From NCBI GenBank assembly GCA_049299895.1, contig JBAQYF010000023.1, forward strand, positions 1-64,000: a stretch of 64,000 nt of DNA, read 5' to 3'. Position 1 is the stretch's first letter, and each line of letters starts with the position of its first letter. Below the pieces are notes generated by a model. That model saw nothing but the letters and a program-made list of their open reading frames with translations, did no database searches and was not told the DNA's origin. Both the position numbers and the translations under genes were made by a program. Of this stretch, positions 33,681 through 42,867 are shown piece after piece. Source of the stretch: CAIYYO01 sp049299895 (GTDB lineage Archaea > Altiarchaeota > Altiarchaeia > IMC4 > QMZM01).

Positions 33681-36080
33681 TCAAGAGAATTTTAGGATGA
33701 ATTTTTCCACATCCTCAGAACAGGTAATCTCTAGTTTCTTTATCTTCCCCGTTCCCTCGACGTCGGGCTTTATAGATTCCACTTTGCAGATATATTCCGG
33801 TCCGCACGTTATCTCCACGCTTTCCAGGTCGCTTCCAAGGGACACACCCTTGTCCGACTTGTATTTGCGTATCTGGGCGACGATATCTTTTGCGATCTCT
33901 CCCAGTTCTTCCCCATCCTTGTCCAGGAGCTCGGGATCCGCGATCGGCCACAATGGCGCCTTCGCGCAATCTTCATTCAGGAGGTTCTCTCTTAGTTCAT
34001 CTGATATGAACGGCGTGAAGGGATACATCATGCGGATGATCGTCGAAATAATCGTGCTCATGGTATACTGCGCCGACTTCCGCTCGTCCACGCCGTATAT
34101 CTCGGGCTTGTATAAGCGGTGCTTCACCATCTCCAGATAGTTGTCCGCAAGGTCTCGCCAGATGAATGAACGGATGTCGCTTATAGGTGCGTTGAACGTA
34201 TAGCGGTCCAGGCTCACGGTACTGTTCTCTATGAGTACCTGCAGGCGGGAAAGGATCCATCTGTCTACGGGATTAAGTTTCTCCGGCTTCTTTCCATCGT
34301 AGTCCGCAAGGTGCATCTCCATGAACTTGGCTATGTTCCAAAGCTTATTCATAAACTTCTGCGAATGCTCGCATTCCTGGAAGCTGAAGGGATAATCTTC
34401 TCCCAGCGTGCCTCCTGCGGCCCACTGCCTAATGGAGTCGGCGGAGTATTTCTTCATTGGTTCCTCTGGCGCAACGACGTTGCCCAGGGATTTAGACATC
34501 TTCCGTCCGTCCGGCCCGCAGACCATCCCATTTATGCACAGGTCCTTGAAGCAGGCCTTATCAGTGAGTATGAGGTTTCTGTATATCGTGTAGAACGTCC
34601 AAGTCCTTATTATCTCGTAGCCCTGGGGCCTAAGGGACGCAGGATATGTCTTCTTGTGGAACTCGGAATCTACGTCCCACTTCGTCACGCGCAGAGGCGA
34701 CACGGACGAATCGACCCAGCAGTCGCATACGTCGGTCTCTCCTCTAGCAACGCCCCCGCATTTGGGGCATTTTTTGGTTGTTCCACGGGGATCTATCGGA
34801 AGCTCGTCCTTTGTCGCCGGCATCACTGCGCCGCACTCGCATACCCAGAAGGGGATGGGCGTTCCGAATACTCTTTGCCGGGAGATTATCCAGTCCCAGT
34901 CCATCGCTTCCGTCCAATCCGTGAGTCTCTGGAGCATATAATCCGGATACCAGTTCATCTCCTTTGCCTTTGCTACGATGTCGGGAATGGATTCTCTTAC
35001 TTTGATGAACCACTGCTCCATAGGCAATAGTTCGATAGGCGCCTTGCAGTTGCTTCGTTCTACGTGGCACAGGACATTGTGCTTCAGGTCGTCTATCTTC
35101 CTGATAACGCCCGTTTGTTCCAGGTCTTCTGCTATGGTTTTCCTCGCTTCTTCCGCGTTCATGCCGGCGTATTTTCCGGCGACCTGCGTCATCTTGCCTC
35201 GCTTGTCTATCGCTTCTATTACGGGGAGCTTGTATTTTTTCTGCCAGGCCATGTCCTGCTCGTCTCCGAATGTACAAGTGTATACAACGCCTGTTCCAAA
35301 TTCCTTGTCCACGGCGTCGTCCGCGATGATCGGCACCTCTCTTTCGTAGAGCGGGAGCTTCGCTTTCTTGCCTACGAATTTAGTATAACGCGCATCCGTG
35401 GGATTCACGAGAACCGCCACGCACGCGGACATCATCTCGGGCCTTGTCGTCGCAATAGCCAGTTTGTGGCCATCGCTCTCCAGGTCGATATGATACAATC
35501 TACCTTCTTTTTCCACATATCCGATCTCTGCCTTGGCAAGGGCTGTCCCGCATTTCGGGCACCACAGGATCGGGTGCTTCTCCCTGTAGAGCAGGTTCTT
35601 TTCGTGGAAAATCAGGAGCGTCTTCTGGACCATCGCCTTGTATGAGTCGTCCATGGTCCTATAAGTGTAATCCCAGTCGGTCGAATAGCCGATGGAATTG
35701 AACTGGGTCTTCATCCGGGCGATAGCGGTGTCCGTCCATTCCTTGCACTTTGCCAGGAATTCTTCGCGGTTGTCCCTTCGTATCTTAAATTCCTTTTCTA
35801 CGCGCTGCTCCGTCGGGAGGCCATGACAGTCGAAGCCCTGAGGCAGGTATACGTTGTAACCGGTCATACGCTTGTATCTTGCTATGATGTCGATCCACGT
35901 ATGGTTATAGATGTGGCCCATGTGCAGTGTCCCGGACGTGAAAGGCGGCGGGGTATCGAAGGAGTAGACCTTTTGCTGCTTCGCAGCATCGAATTTGTTC
36001 ACGCCTGATTCATTCCACTTCTTTATCCACTTCTCTTCCAGCTTCCGGAAATCGTAGGTTTTGTCTAGGATGATAACCAC
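33681..36080 (-). CDS. valS: valyl-tRNA synthetase
   Basis: 799 residues from a GTG at 36080. Class I synthetase motifs: HMGH (HIGH box) in TSGTLHMGHIYNH, KMSKSLGN, and the CP1 editing domain with ATTRPEMMSACVAV. Zinc Cys pairs (LWCPKCGTA and CECGA) are present. The C-terminal coiled coil of bacterial ValS is missing, as is usual for archaeal forms. It charges tRNA-Val and edits mischarged Thr. Confidence 0.97.
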   Translation of the reverse strand: MVIILDKTYDFRKLEEKWIKKWNESGVNKFDAAKQQKVYSFDTPPPFTSGTLHMGHIYNHTWIDIIARYKRMTGYNVYLPQGFDCHGLPTEQRVEKEFKIRRDNREEFLAKCKEWTDTAIARMKTQFNSIGYSTDWDYTYRTMDDSYKAMVQKTLLIFHEKNLLYREKHPILWCPKCGTALAKAEIGYVEKEGRLYHIDLESDGHKLAIATTRPEMMSACVAVLVNPTDARYTKFVGKKAKLPLYEREVPIIADDAVDKEFGTGVVYTCTFGDEQDMAWQKKYKLPVIEAIDKRGKMTQVAGKYAGMNAEEARKTIAEDLEQTGVIRKIDDLKHNVLCHVERSNCKAPIELLPMEQWFIKVRESIPDIVAKAKEMNWYPDYMLQRLTDWTEAMDWDWIISRQRVFGTPIPFWVCECGAVMPATKDELPIDPRGTTKKCPKCGGVARGETDVCDCWVDSSVSPLRVTKWDVDSEFHKKTYPASLRPQGYEIIRTWTFYTIYRNLILTDKACFKDLCINGMVCGPDGRKMSKSLGNVVAPEEPMKKYSADSIRQWAAGGTLGEDYPFSFQECEHSQKFMNKLWNIAKFMEMHLADYDGKKPEKLNPVDRWILSRLQVLIENSTVSLDRYTFNAPISDIRSFIWRDLADNYLEMVKHRLYKPEIYGVDERKSAQYTMSTIISTIIRMMYPFTPFISDELRENLLNEDCAKAPLWPIADPELLDKDGEELGEIAKDIVAQIRKYKSDKGVSLGSDLESVEITCGPEYICKVESIKPDVEGTGKIKKLEITCSEDVEKFILKFS

Positions 36081-36182
36081 CTTGGAAAGTAATCGTTTTT
36101 ATTGGGATTAGGGGAATTTAATATACATAAGGAATGTTTTGTAGTTTAGTAAAATTTTGTTACAACCAAAAGCGTTATAATC

Positions 36183-37346
36183 TTAGCAAGATGGGTGTGT
36201 TTCAGATAAACTTCTTGAATTTTCAATGGAATTCATAACAGTCGCTAAAAAATCTTTACTTTGACCGTCAAAGTTTTCATTCCTTACAGTCTCATATGCA
36301 ATTCCATTAATTAATTCCACCGGATTTTTCCCGGTTATTTGTTTTCCTTTCAGTAATCTACTTCCAATCCCACTTACCTTGTCTCGGTCTTTAAAATCCT
36401 TCCAAGTAAATCCCCATTCATTAATTTTCTTTTTTGAATCCATCTCGCCGTAACCATCCAAGATCGCAGCTACACCTTTTGAGGATGCTGGATCATATTC
36501 CAAACTATCTATTGTTTTGTCTGAATCAAAAAGATAAAGATCGTTACATGGATCTAATAAGAATTCTTGAATGAATTCAGTGGTATAACCTAAAAATTCT
36601 TGTAAAACAGTGGTACATAATTTTATTCGATCCTCAAAATTAGGATGCGTAGTATTTCTATTATTTCTTAAGCGTGTTTTGCCAGTAATCGAACTATAGG
36701 ATAGTACAAAAGAGATAGGATATGCAGGACCGGTGATTGCTGTAGCCCAAAAATCACATTTAAATTCATTTTCTATATTGGGTCTTTTCAATGCTGAATG
36801 TATTAATTCATGTGCCATCGTAGCCCAAGATAATGGAGAATACAAGTCAATGGATGGAATAGCAGTTACTGTTACGTTCTGAGCAAAGTTGAATGCATGA
36901 GGAACACTTCCATAAGGGACTACGAAAGTTGGATTCACTTTGTGACAACTCATATTATCCAGGATATAAGCACATTCATTTTGAAAACGCTGAATACAAT
37001 GAATTGCTCTTCTATGTAATTTATCGTTTTTGCAAATACCAACATGGCAATGTATAAAGCTAAGAATGTTACATGCGTTTTGAAGTTTAGTCGAACAAGC
37101 TATTGCTGCCTGAAGTGCAGAAGTGTCATCGCATCCTCCAGTTTTTTCGAGAATCAGTATTTCACTTCTAAACGTTTTTAAATCCTGTTTAATTTCGCCT
37201 ACGCCGCTTAGAAGGGATATATAGCTGTTGGAGATTTCCGGGCAACAACCGCCGTGTTCCTTAAATGACTTGATACAACTTTCAAGATGATTAACTTGTT
37301 TCTCAAGGGACGAATATTGACGTTTTAAACCTGGAGGAGATGCCAC
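36183..37346 (-). CDS. unrecognised AT-rich-island protein with HELIH zincin motif
   Basis: 387 residues. An N-terminal coiled-coil-like stretch (SSLEKQVNHLESCIKSFKEH) and Cys-rich helical part precede MAHELIHSAL (H179-E180-L181-I182-H183). After it, NEFKCDFWATAITGPAY supplies E194 and D198 as possible third ligands and a GPAY helix. The arrangement resembles soluble zincins of unknown function. Codon use is much more A/T-rich than flanking genes, which suggests recent acquisition. It follows the 37352-37921 gene by 5 bp. No substrate can be proposed. Confidence 0.6.
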   Translation of the reverse strand: MASPPGLKRQYSSLEKQVNHLESCIKSFKEHGGCCPEISNSYISLLSGVGEIKQDLKTFRSEILILEKTGGCDDTSALQAAIACSTKLQNACNILSFIHCHVGICKNDKLHRRAIHCIQRFQNECAYILDNMSCHKVNPTFVVPYGSVPHAFNFAQNVTVTAIPSIDLYSPLSWATMAHELIHSALKRPNIENEFKCDFWATAITGPAYPISFVLSYSSITGKTRLRNNRNTTHPNFEDRIKLCTTVLQEFLGYTTEFIQEFLLDPCNDLYLFDSDKTIDSLEYDPASSKGVAAILDGYGEMDSKKKINEWGFTWKDFKDRDKVSGIGSRLLKGKQITGKNPVELINGIAYETVRNENFDGQSKDFLATVMNSIENSRSLSETHPSC

Positions 37347-37351
37347 TTTTA

Positions 37352-37921
37352 TTAGTATTCATATTGCTGGTCAAGGGAATTTACTCCGAAGATCCAATTT
37401 TTAAAAAGATTGTTACTAGTTCTGCCTATCTCATCTACAGTTCTATTCATTCTTAAATTATCCAGCTCTGCGTTCTTAATGCTCTTTTTACTTTTTATTT
37501 TTTCGAGATGCATTTTTAGATTTTCCAGCTTTTTAATAGCCTCTTCTAATCTTTTAATGTCCGACGCATCTAAATTATTTTTCAATACGCTATTAGCGAT
37601 TAATTCATTTCCATTAAGATAACAGAATACTATAAGAACATCATACAAATAGGCTTTTTCTTTAATTGTCGTATCTCCATCCAAACGTTTCTTTACATAC
37701 CCCCTGATTTTTTCAATTTCAATTATTCCAGACCTTAAACCAGAATCAACAGAGCTTTTTAGTTCTGAGGGTAAAGAATTATAGGTACAATTTTCTTCGG
37801 TTTCACATATCAACAAAATTTTAAAAGCAGTATTAAGAGACATAATATGTGAGATATCATTCCCAATCTCAGAAATATTAGAATCTCTAAATTCATCCAA
37901 AATGAGGGAATTGATTGGCAT
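37352..37921 (-). CDS. unrecognised AT-rich-island partner protein, 189 aa
   Basis: A largely helical protein with a Lys/Glu-rich coiled segment (RLEEAIKKLENLKMHLEKI) and no membrane helix, signal peptide or catalytic motif that I can name. It shares AT-rich composition and promoter with the downstream HELIH gene, so the pair probably works together. A TATA-like TATTTAAAATA lies about 30 bp upstream of the ATG. Confidence 0.5.
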   Translation of the reverse strand: MPINSLILDEFRDSNISEIGNDISHIMSLNTAFKILLICETEENCTYNSLPSELKSSVDSGLRSGIIEIEKIRGYVKKRLDGDTTIKEKAYLYDVLIVFCYLNGNELIANSVLKNNLDASDIKRLEEAIKKLENLKMHLEKIKSKKSIKNAELDNLRMNRTVDEIGRTSNNLFKNWIFGVNSLDQQYEY

Positions 37922-37949
37922 TTTCAGTTAAACAAAGCTATGGAATAGT

Positions 37950-37960
37950 AGATATTTTAA
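37950..37960 (-). promoter_or_regulatory. TATA box of the AT-rich two-gene island
   Basis: TATTTAAAATA on the minus strand, about 30 bp before the ATG at 37921. The rest of 37922-38216 is AT-rich and non-coding, with a 7-bp stem AACGAAA/TTTCGTT near 38117-38137. Confidence 0.5.
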
Positions 37961-38216
37961 ATACTGCTCAAATAAATACATGATATATTATATATTTTGT
38001 TTAGATATATAGTAATTACAAGAATAAAACTCGAAATATTATCCAAAATTTGAGTATTTATGGGCTTTAGAGAGTTCATTCTTAAAATATATTTTTTTTC
38101 AGCAGATAAAAAGTACTAACTCAAACGAAATATTTTCTTTCGTTAATATTTCACTTCAAATTTTAGATAAAAGAAGAGATGGAAGTCTAACATTAAAATA
38201 ATCTCCGTCACTCCGC

Positions 38217-38870
38217 TTATCTCTTCTCTATTATCCGGGTTGTTTTCTTTTTGTCGTCGTACTCCAGGAGGAAGTTTTTCGGTTTTCTGTCTTTGCCGGG
38301 CATGTTGATCCTTTCTCCGTCGCTTGGGAGCATGAACAGAATTATCTGTTCTTTGGATCTGGTCAGGTATTTGAAAAGGACCTGCGTTTTTTCCTTGTCG
38401 AGAGGGGTTATCGGTCCGTATACGATCAGTGGGATGTCCAGCGAGAGGATCTTTCTTATGGCGAATACATATGAGTAAGTGACCAGTAAACGCTCGCCGG
38501 TTGATAGCTTCCTGAGGGGGTCTTTTCCGTTGAGAGCATTCCCGGACAGGTCTTTATAGATCTTTGCAACGTTTGCGCCCAGTTTTTCTTCGGGTATGCC
38601 GTTTTTCCTGGCATATTCTTCGTAAGGCGTTAAGTCGGCCTCTATTGCGGAATTTATGAACATCAGGCTTTTTGTTTCGACCGGGGCAATGTTCTCCGCC
38701 AAAATTTCCACGCCTTTTATGTTGCTGTCGATAGATTCCTGCAACGCATTGAACAGGATCGTTTTTCCGGTTCCTGCCTCGCCGATTATCATGTTGAGGT
38801 TATTGCCTAAGTCGATTCGTTCATTGATGAACTGGTTATAATACGATAATTTAACGGAGTTTATCTTCAT
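38217..38870 (-). CDS. ABC-type (RecF/SMC-like) ATPase with altered Walker B
   Basis: 217 residues. N-terminal KLSYYNQFINERIDLGNNLN and Walker A GEAGTGKT are typical of RecF/SbcC-like ATPases. The signature KLSTGERLLVTYSY and D-loop PLDKEK are kept. The Walker B stretch reads LIVYGP where DEP would be expected, so the metal-binding Asp and catalytic Glu are missing. It probably binds ATP and hydrolyses it poorly. No long coiled coil is present. Partner unknown. Confidence 0.75.
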   Translation of the reverse strand: MKINSVKLSYYNQFINERIDLGNNLNMIIGEAGTGKTILFNALQESIDSNIKGVEILAENIAPVETKSLMFINSAIEADLTPYEEYARKNGIPEEKLGANVAKIYKDLSGNALNGKDPLRKLSTGERLLVTYSYVFAIRKILSLDIPLIVYGPITPLDKEKTQVLFKYLTRSKEQIILFMLPSDGERINMPGKDRKPKNFLLEYDDKKKTTRIIEKR

Positions 38871-39095
38871 TTTTGGTTAAGCCTTATCTTTGGGGCATTG
38901 TATTAAAACATTCTTCTAAGACTAATTAAATCAAAAAGCTTTCAGGGATAACTCTTCAGCCTTTTTGCTCATCCGGATAAGCACTTGATCTTTCCAGCAA
39001 GCGTCTTCTCAAGGACAGGGCAATAGTTTAGACGACGATGCCGCCCGGACCATCAGGATAATATACCCGTGAAAAACTAATATCATATAAGCATC

Positions 39096-40262
39096 ATGGA
39101 CCAGCAGCGCATCTTCCTGGATATAGGCATGATCCTTGTCGCCGGGCTACTGGGCGGAACGCTGTTCTCGAAATTGAAACTGCCTGCGGCTGTTGGCATA
39201 ATACTTGCGGGAGTGGCATTAAGCCCCTTTACTCCCGGTTATACAGTCAATGCGAATGAAGAGATCGTTTTCATCGGGCAGATAGGGGCGTTGCTTATCA
39301 TGTTCACGATAGGCCTTGAGTTCGATCACCGTTTTCTGGAGAAGATAGGCAGGAAGGCATTCCTGCTTGCGGCGGTCGCGTGCACTGCTACTTTCCTTGC
39401 GGGGCTTATGCTTGGAACCGCTTTGGGTCTGCCGCGGCTTGAAACCATATTAATAGGGATGTTTTTCATATCAACTAGTACGCCCATCGGCCTGAGGATG
39501 ATTGATGAAATGGGCCTTTCAAGATACAAGAACGCAAAGGTACTGCAGGCGGCGCTCGTCATCGACGATCTGTTCGGCTTCCTCGCGCTCACCGTCTACA
39601 CGTCGGAGATAGGAACGCAAAACCCGTCGGTATTGGGAATATCGCTGATGGCTTTGTCTGTTTTGGCGGCGGTCATTGCGATATTTTTCATCGGAGTAAA
39701 AGTCATTCCCATAGTTCTTTCTCACGCGGAAAAGCAGATGAAGGATTCCTCTCTGACACTCGCAGTCGCATTCTGCCTCTTTTTGTCTTACGCCGTCGTG
39801 TCAATGAGTATCTCGCCTCTTATAGGCGCATTCCTCGCAGGGACCATCCTGACGGCGTCCCTCAGCCACAGAAACATCCTGGATGCGTTGAAGCCGCTTA
39901 TGAATCTATTCGGCGCAGTGTTCTTCGTGTCTATAGGCTTAATGCTGGACCCAAAGCTTATTCCGCCGATCATCGGGGTAGCCGTTCTCTACTCGGTAGT
40001 CGCATTGTCGACTAAAGCTGCGGCCGCAGCAATCGCCCTCAGAAAAATGGGAACGCCTCCCGGCGAAGCACTCAACCTGGGGATCGTCACCGGCCCCAGG
40101 GGGGAAGTGCTCCTTATAATGGCGCAGACATCCGTTCTAGCCTCAGCTGTCGGTCAGGAGTATCTAGCCATTGCAACGGCAATAGTTCTCATAACCGCGG
40201 TAGCAAGCCCGGTATTGATCAATCTCCTCAAGAGACATACCTGGACTACAGCGCAGAATTAG
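39096..40262 (+). CDS. Kef/CPA2-type monovalent cation:proton antiporter
   Basis: 388 residues, about twelve membrane helices. Family signatures include LGGTLFSKLKLPAAVGIILAG, MFTIGLEFDHR, ALVIDDLFGF with the ion-binding Asp pair, and GPRGEVLLIMAQ. No RCK domain is fused. It exchanges Na+ or K+ for protons across the cell membrane. The next two genes (CBS protein and CaCA exchanger) follow on the same strand. Confidence 0.93.
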   Translation: MDQQRIFLDIGMILVAGLLGGTLFSKLKLPAAVGIILAGVALSPFTPGYTVNANEEIVFIGQIGALLIMFTIGLEFDHRFLEKIGRKAFLLAAVACTATFLAGLMLGTALGLPRLETILIGMFFISTSTPIGLRMIDEMGLSRYKNAKVLQAALVIDDLFGFLALTVYTSEIGTQNPSVLGISLMALSVLAAVIAIFFIGVKVIPIVLSHAEKQMKDSSLTLAVAFCLFLSYAVVSMSISPLIGAFLAGTILTASLSHRNILDALKPLMNLFGAVFFVSIGLMLDPKLIPPIIGVAVLYSVVALSTKAAAAAIALRKMGTPPGEALNLGIVTGPRGEVLLIMAQTSVLASAVGQEYLAIATAIVLITAVASPVLINLLKRHTWTTAQN

Positions 40263-40325
40263 GAGTCTATTCTTGGATAAACTATTTATTGCATAAAGTG
40301 GAAAAGATAAATACATAACAAGCAA

Positions 40326-40820
40326 ATGGCCAGAGACACACTCAAAAAGATGCTCGCGGAGCAGGCAACCGGGATGGGATACGTGTCGGACATTCCGAGG
40401 CTTTACGCAAAAGACGCGATGATTAAGCCGCTGATATTCTATGAGGACGATCCGGTCGCAAAAGTCCTTTCCAAGCTGAAAAGAGAAGACATAAACGTCT
40501 GCGTAGTGGTCGACAGGGACGGAAGGTTCCTGGGCGAGATAGCAGACATAGACTTGGTCAGGATAATGGCACATACTGCCTTGAACGAGCCGATAACGCG
40601 GATCCTCGACAGGGCGTACAACAAAGAGCTTGCAGGTTTGAGAGCAGGCGACCTTGCAAGAAGGCATAAGAACGTCGCGCCCGAAAACACGCCGATCAAT
40701 GCGATCCTCAAAAAGGCGTACATGGGCGCCGATCAGAACATCGTGGTCGTTAAAGCGGACGGCAAGGTATCCGGCATCATAACATTAAGCAGCCTTCTGC
40801 GTCTACTAAGCAGGTACTGA
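40326..40820 (+). CDS. stand-alone CBS-domain pair protein
   Basis: 164 residues with two CBS motifs: MIKPLIFYEDDPVAKVLSKL to VVVDRDGRFLGEIADIDLV, and NVAPENTPINAILKKAYMG to VVVKADGKVSGIITLSSLL. Such pairs bind adenine nucleotides and commonly regulate transporters. Placed 63 bp after the antiporter and 3 bp before the exchanger, it probably senses energy state for one or both. Confidence 0.88.
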   Translation: MARDTLKKMLAEQATGMGYVSDIPRLYAKDAMIKPLIFYEDDPVAKVLSKLKREDINVCVVVDRDGRFLGEIADIDLVRIMAHTALNEPITRILDRAYNKELAGLRAGDLARRHKNVAPENTPINAILKKAYMGADQNIVVVKADGKVSGIITLSSLLRLLSRY

Positions 40821-40823
40821 AAA

Positions 40824-41768
40824 ATGGTCTTGTTCAATGCGCTTCTGTTCTTCGCGTCATTGTTCGTCGTCGTCAGAAGCGCCGAGTATTGCACAAGATA
40901 CGCAACGCAGCTTGCAAAGATGCTGCATCTGTCCGAATTCACTGTCAGTTTTTTCATAGTCGCGCTCATTTCCACTTTCCCTGAGGCGAGTATCTCCATC
41001 TTTTCGGCAATCAACGGAGTCCCTGAACTCGGTCTTGGGACGCTGCTCGGTTCGAACATCGCCGACTTAACGTTGGTCTTCGGCATCGTCGCCCTGATGT
41101 CCCAAAAAGGTGTGCACGTAAAGAGCGAGATACTGAAGAAGGATTTCCTTTACCTCGTCTTACTGCTCTTCCCGATAATCCTCGGATGGGACGGCTTCTT
41201 TTCAAGGATGGACGGATTGCTCCTGGTCCTTGGAGGCGTTTTCTTCTTCTTTTCGTTATCCATTGAAAGCAGGATGTTTCGGAAGAAATGGAACAACCTG
41301 CGTAATTTTCCCGCCGTAAAAAACATGTTCTTCCTGGCTTTGTCCATGGCCGCGCTCATGATAAGCGCCGAATTTACGGTGAAATACGGCACGGACTTTG
41401 CATACGACCTCAGGATGCCTGCAGCGCTAGTGGGCCTGACGATAATCTCCATCGGGACGTGCCTTCCGGAACTGATATTCTCGGTAAAGGCCGTAAAGAA
41501 CAAACACGACTCCCTCGCGCTCGGAGACATCCTGGGAACGGTCATAACCGACGCGACGATCGTCCTGGGAGTAGTCGCCATCATAAATCCATTCTATTTT
41601 AAGCCTGCGCTTATCTATCTGACGGGATTCGCCATGTTCCTTGCAGGCCTGCTTGCGGTAGTATTCATCTCTTCGGAAAAGACGCTGACAAAAAAAGAGG
41701 GAGTATACCTCCTGTTTTTCTATATATGCTACCTTGTCGCAGAATTCGTCATGAATAAGGTGATGTGA
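40824..41768 (+). CDS. CaCA-family Na+/Ca2+ exchanger-like protein
   Basis: 314 residues, about ten helices in two inverted halves. Alpha-repeat signatures: ISTFPEASISIFSAINGVPE followed by LGTLLGSNIADLTLV, and the second copy ISIGTCLPELIFSVKAVKN followed by GDILGTVITDATIVLG. It moves Ca2+ or another divalent ion against Na+ or H+. Three bases separate it from the CBS gene. Confidence 0.92.
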   Translation: MVLFNALLFFASLFVVVRSAEYCTRYATQLAKMLHLSEFTVSFFIVALISTFPEASISIFSAINGVPELGLGTLLGSNIADLTLVFGIVALMSQKGVHVKSEILKKDFLYLVLLLFPIILGWDGFFSRMDGLLLVLGGVFFFFSLSIESRMFRKKWNNLRNFPAVKNMFFLALSMAALMISAEFTVKYGTDFAYDLRMPAALVGLTIISIGTCLPELIFSVKAVKNKHDSLALGDILGTVITDATIVLGVVAIINPFYFKPALIYLTGFAMFLAGLLAVVFISSEKTLTKKEGVYLLFFYICYLVAEFVMNKVM

Positions 41769-41789
41769 AAAAAGCATTCCGTATATGTT

Positions 41790-42575
41790 CTACTCGGACA
41801 CGCACTTTATCTTTCCAGAGAGCTTCTTTTCCAGGTCGAGTGCCATGGTCGCAACCACATTATTGACGACGCCTTCTATTTCGCCCCTGAGCTTTTTGTC
41901 TTTTTTGAAGAAATCAATGTCGTCTTCCGCCCTGCTCGCCGCGCCATGGGTCCTGTATCCGAAACCGTAAGGCGCCATGACGTATCCCATCTGCTGGAAA
42001 TAGACGTAGATGTCCAACGCAGTCTTTAATGCGCCGTCTTCGTGGCCGTTTACGAGTATCCCGAGCGTTTTTCCCATCGTGAGACTGGGTTTCCCCAGGA
42101 GGCAGACGTTCTGTATGCAGGTCAGCCGGTCGAGGAAGTCTTTCAGGCGTGCAGACATGCTGTTCCAGTTGATCGGAGAGCATATGATAACTCCCTTGCA
42201 GTCCAGCAGCATCTCATGGAGCGCCGGCACATCATCCAGCTGGTTTCGGCAGGGATAGGTGCACGCCGAGTCGCGCATGGAATAGCAGCACCAGCAGTGC
42301 TGTATTTCGAGCTCGTTTAAGTTGAAGCGGCGGTATGACGCCTTTTTCTTTATCAGGACTTCTTCCGCGATGTCTGCAAGAACCGAAGTGTTGTGCGCCT
42401 TGTGGGTGCTTCCGTTTATCAATAGGACGTCGAATTTTTTCCCGTCGTATCTGAGCCGCTCTAGCTCTTTGTTCTCGGTAAAATTCTCCCAGTTGGAACT
42501 GCACTGCGGGCATTCAACCGGGGGCGCATCCCCTTTAAGCATGAATCCGCAGACTGTGCATTTCCATAGTTTCAT
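41790..42575 (-). CDS. rubredoxin-fused iron-sulfur/FMN flavoprotein
   Basis: 261 residues. The N-terminus is a rubredoxin-like knuckle pair (WKCTVCGFML and VECPQCSSNW). A NADPH-dependent FMN reductase-like domain follows with LLINGSTHKAHNTSVLA, the Cys cluster HCWCCYSMRDSACTYPC, and ICSPINWNSMSARLKDFLDR. The Cys cluster matches archaeal iron-sulfur flavoproteins. Probably an electron-transfer or oxygen-defence reductase. Start overlaps the upstream gene as ATGA. Confidence 0.88.
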   Translation of the reverse strand: MKLWKCTVCGFMLKGDAPPVECPQCSSNWENFTENKELERLRYDGKKFDVLLINGSTHKAHNTSVLADIAEEVLIKKKASYRRFNLNELEIQHCWCCYSMRDSACTYPCRNQLDDVPALHEMLLDCKGVIICSPINWNSMSARLKDFLDRLTCIQNVCLLGKPSLTMGKTLGILVNGHEDGALKTALDIYVYFQQMGYVMAPYGFGYRTHGAASRAEDDIDFFKKDKKLRGEIEGVVNNVVATMALDLEKKLSGKIKCVSE

Positions 42576-42820
42576 TTTTTAGTTGCCTGTTCTTTTACGC
42601 TTCCCCTGGTGCAGTACAATACCTTGGTATAATCCATGCTCTGCTGTACCGGGCATGCGGGGCATATGCAGCCCTGCTCCTTCTTTATACACTTGCTTTT
42701 GCCTACCGAGGGAAAACAGAACGCTTTTTCCCCGCAGTCCGCATACGAGGGACATGACGGGCATATGCATGATCCCTTGGCCGTCTTCTCATCCATCTCC
42801 TTCTTTTGGGCTTTTGCCAT
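42572..42820 (-). CDS. DUF2769-like Cys-rich small protein
   Basis: 82 residues with two Cys-rich halves: CICPSCPSYADCGEKAFCF and CICPACPVQQSMDYTKVLYC. The pattern C-x-C-x2-C-P repeats and fits DUF2769-type proteins thought to bind iron-sulfur or zinc. Its stop overlaps the start of the rubredoxin flavoprotein by 4 bp, so the two are translationally coupled and may exchange electrons. Confidence 0.75.
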   Translation of the reverse strand: MAKAQKKEMDEKTAKGSCICPSCPSYADCGEKAFCFPSVGKSKCIKKEQGCICPACPVQQSMDYTKVLYCTRGSVKEQATKK

Positions 42821-42867
42821 GGAGAATTATTGTTTATTTTTCTTAAAAAGCCATATTAAGGGGTGTA

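Noticed and set aside
38117..38137. AACGAAA/TTTCGTT stem as an operator
   Set aside because: It lies about 200 bp from the nearest start codon and in AT-rich DNA where short stems are common; kept only as a note with the promoter region.
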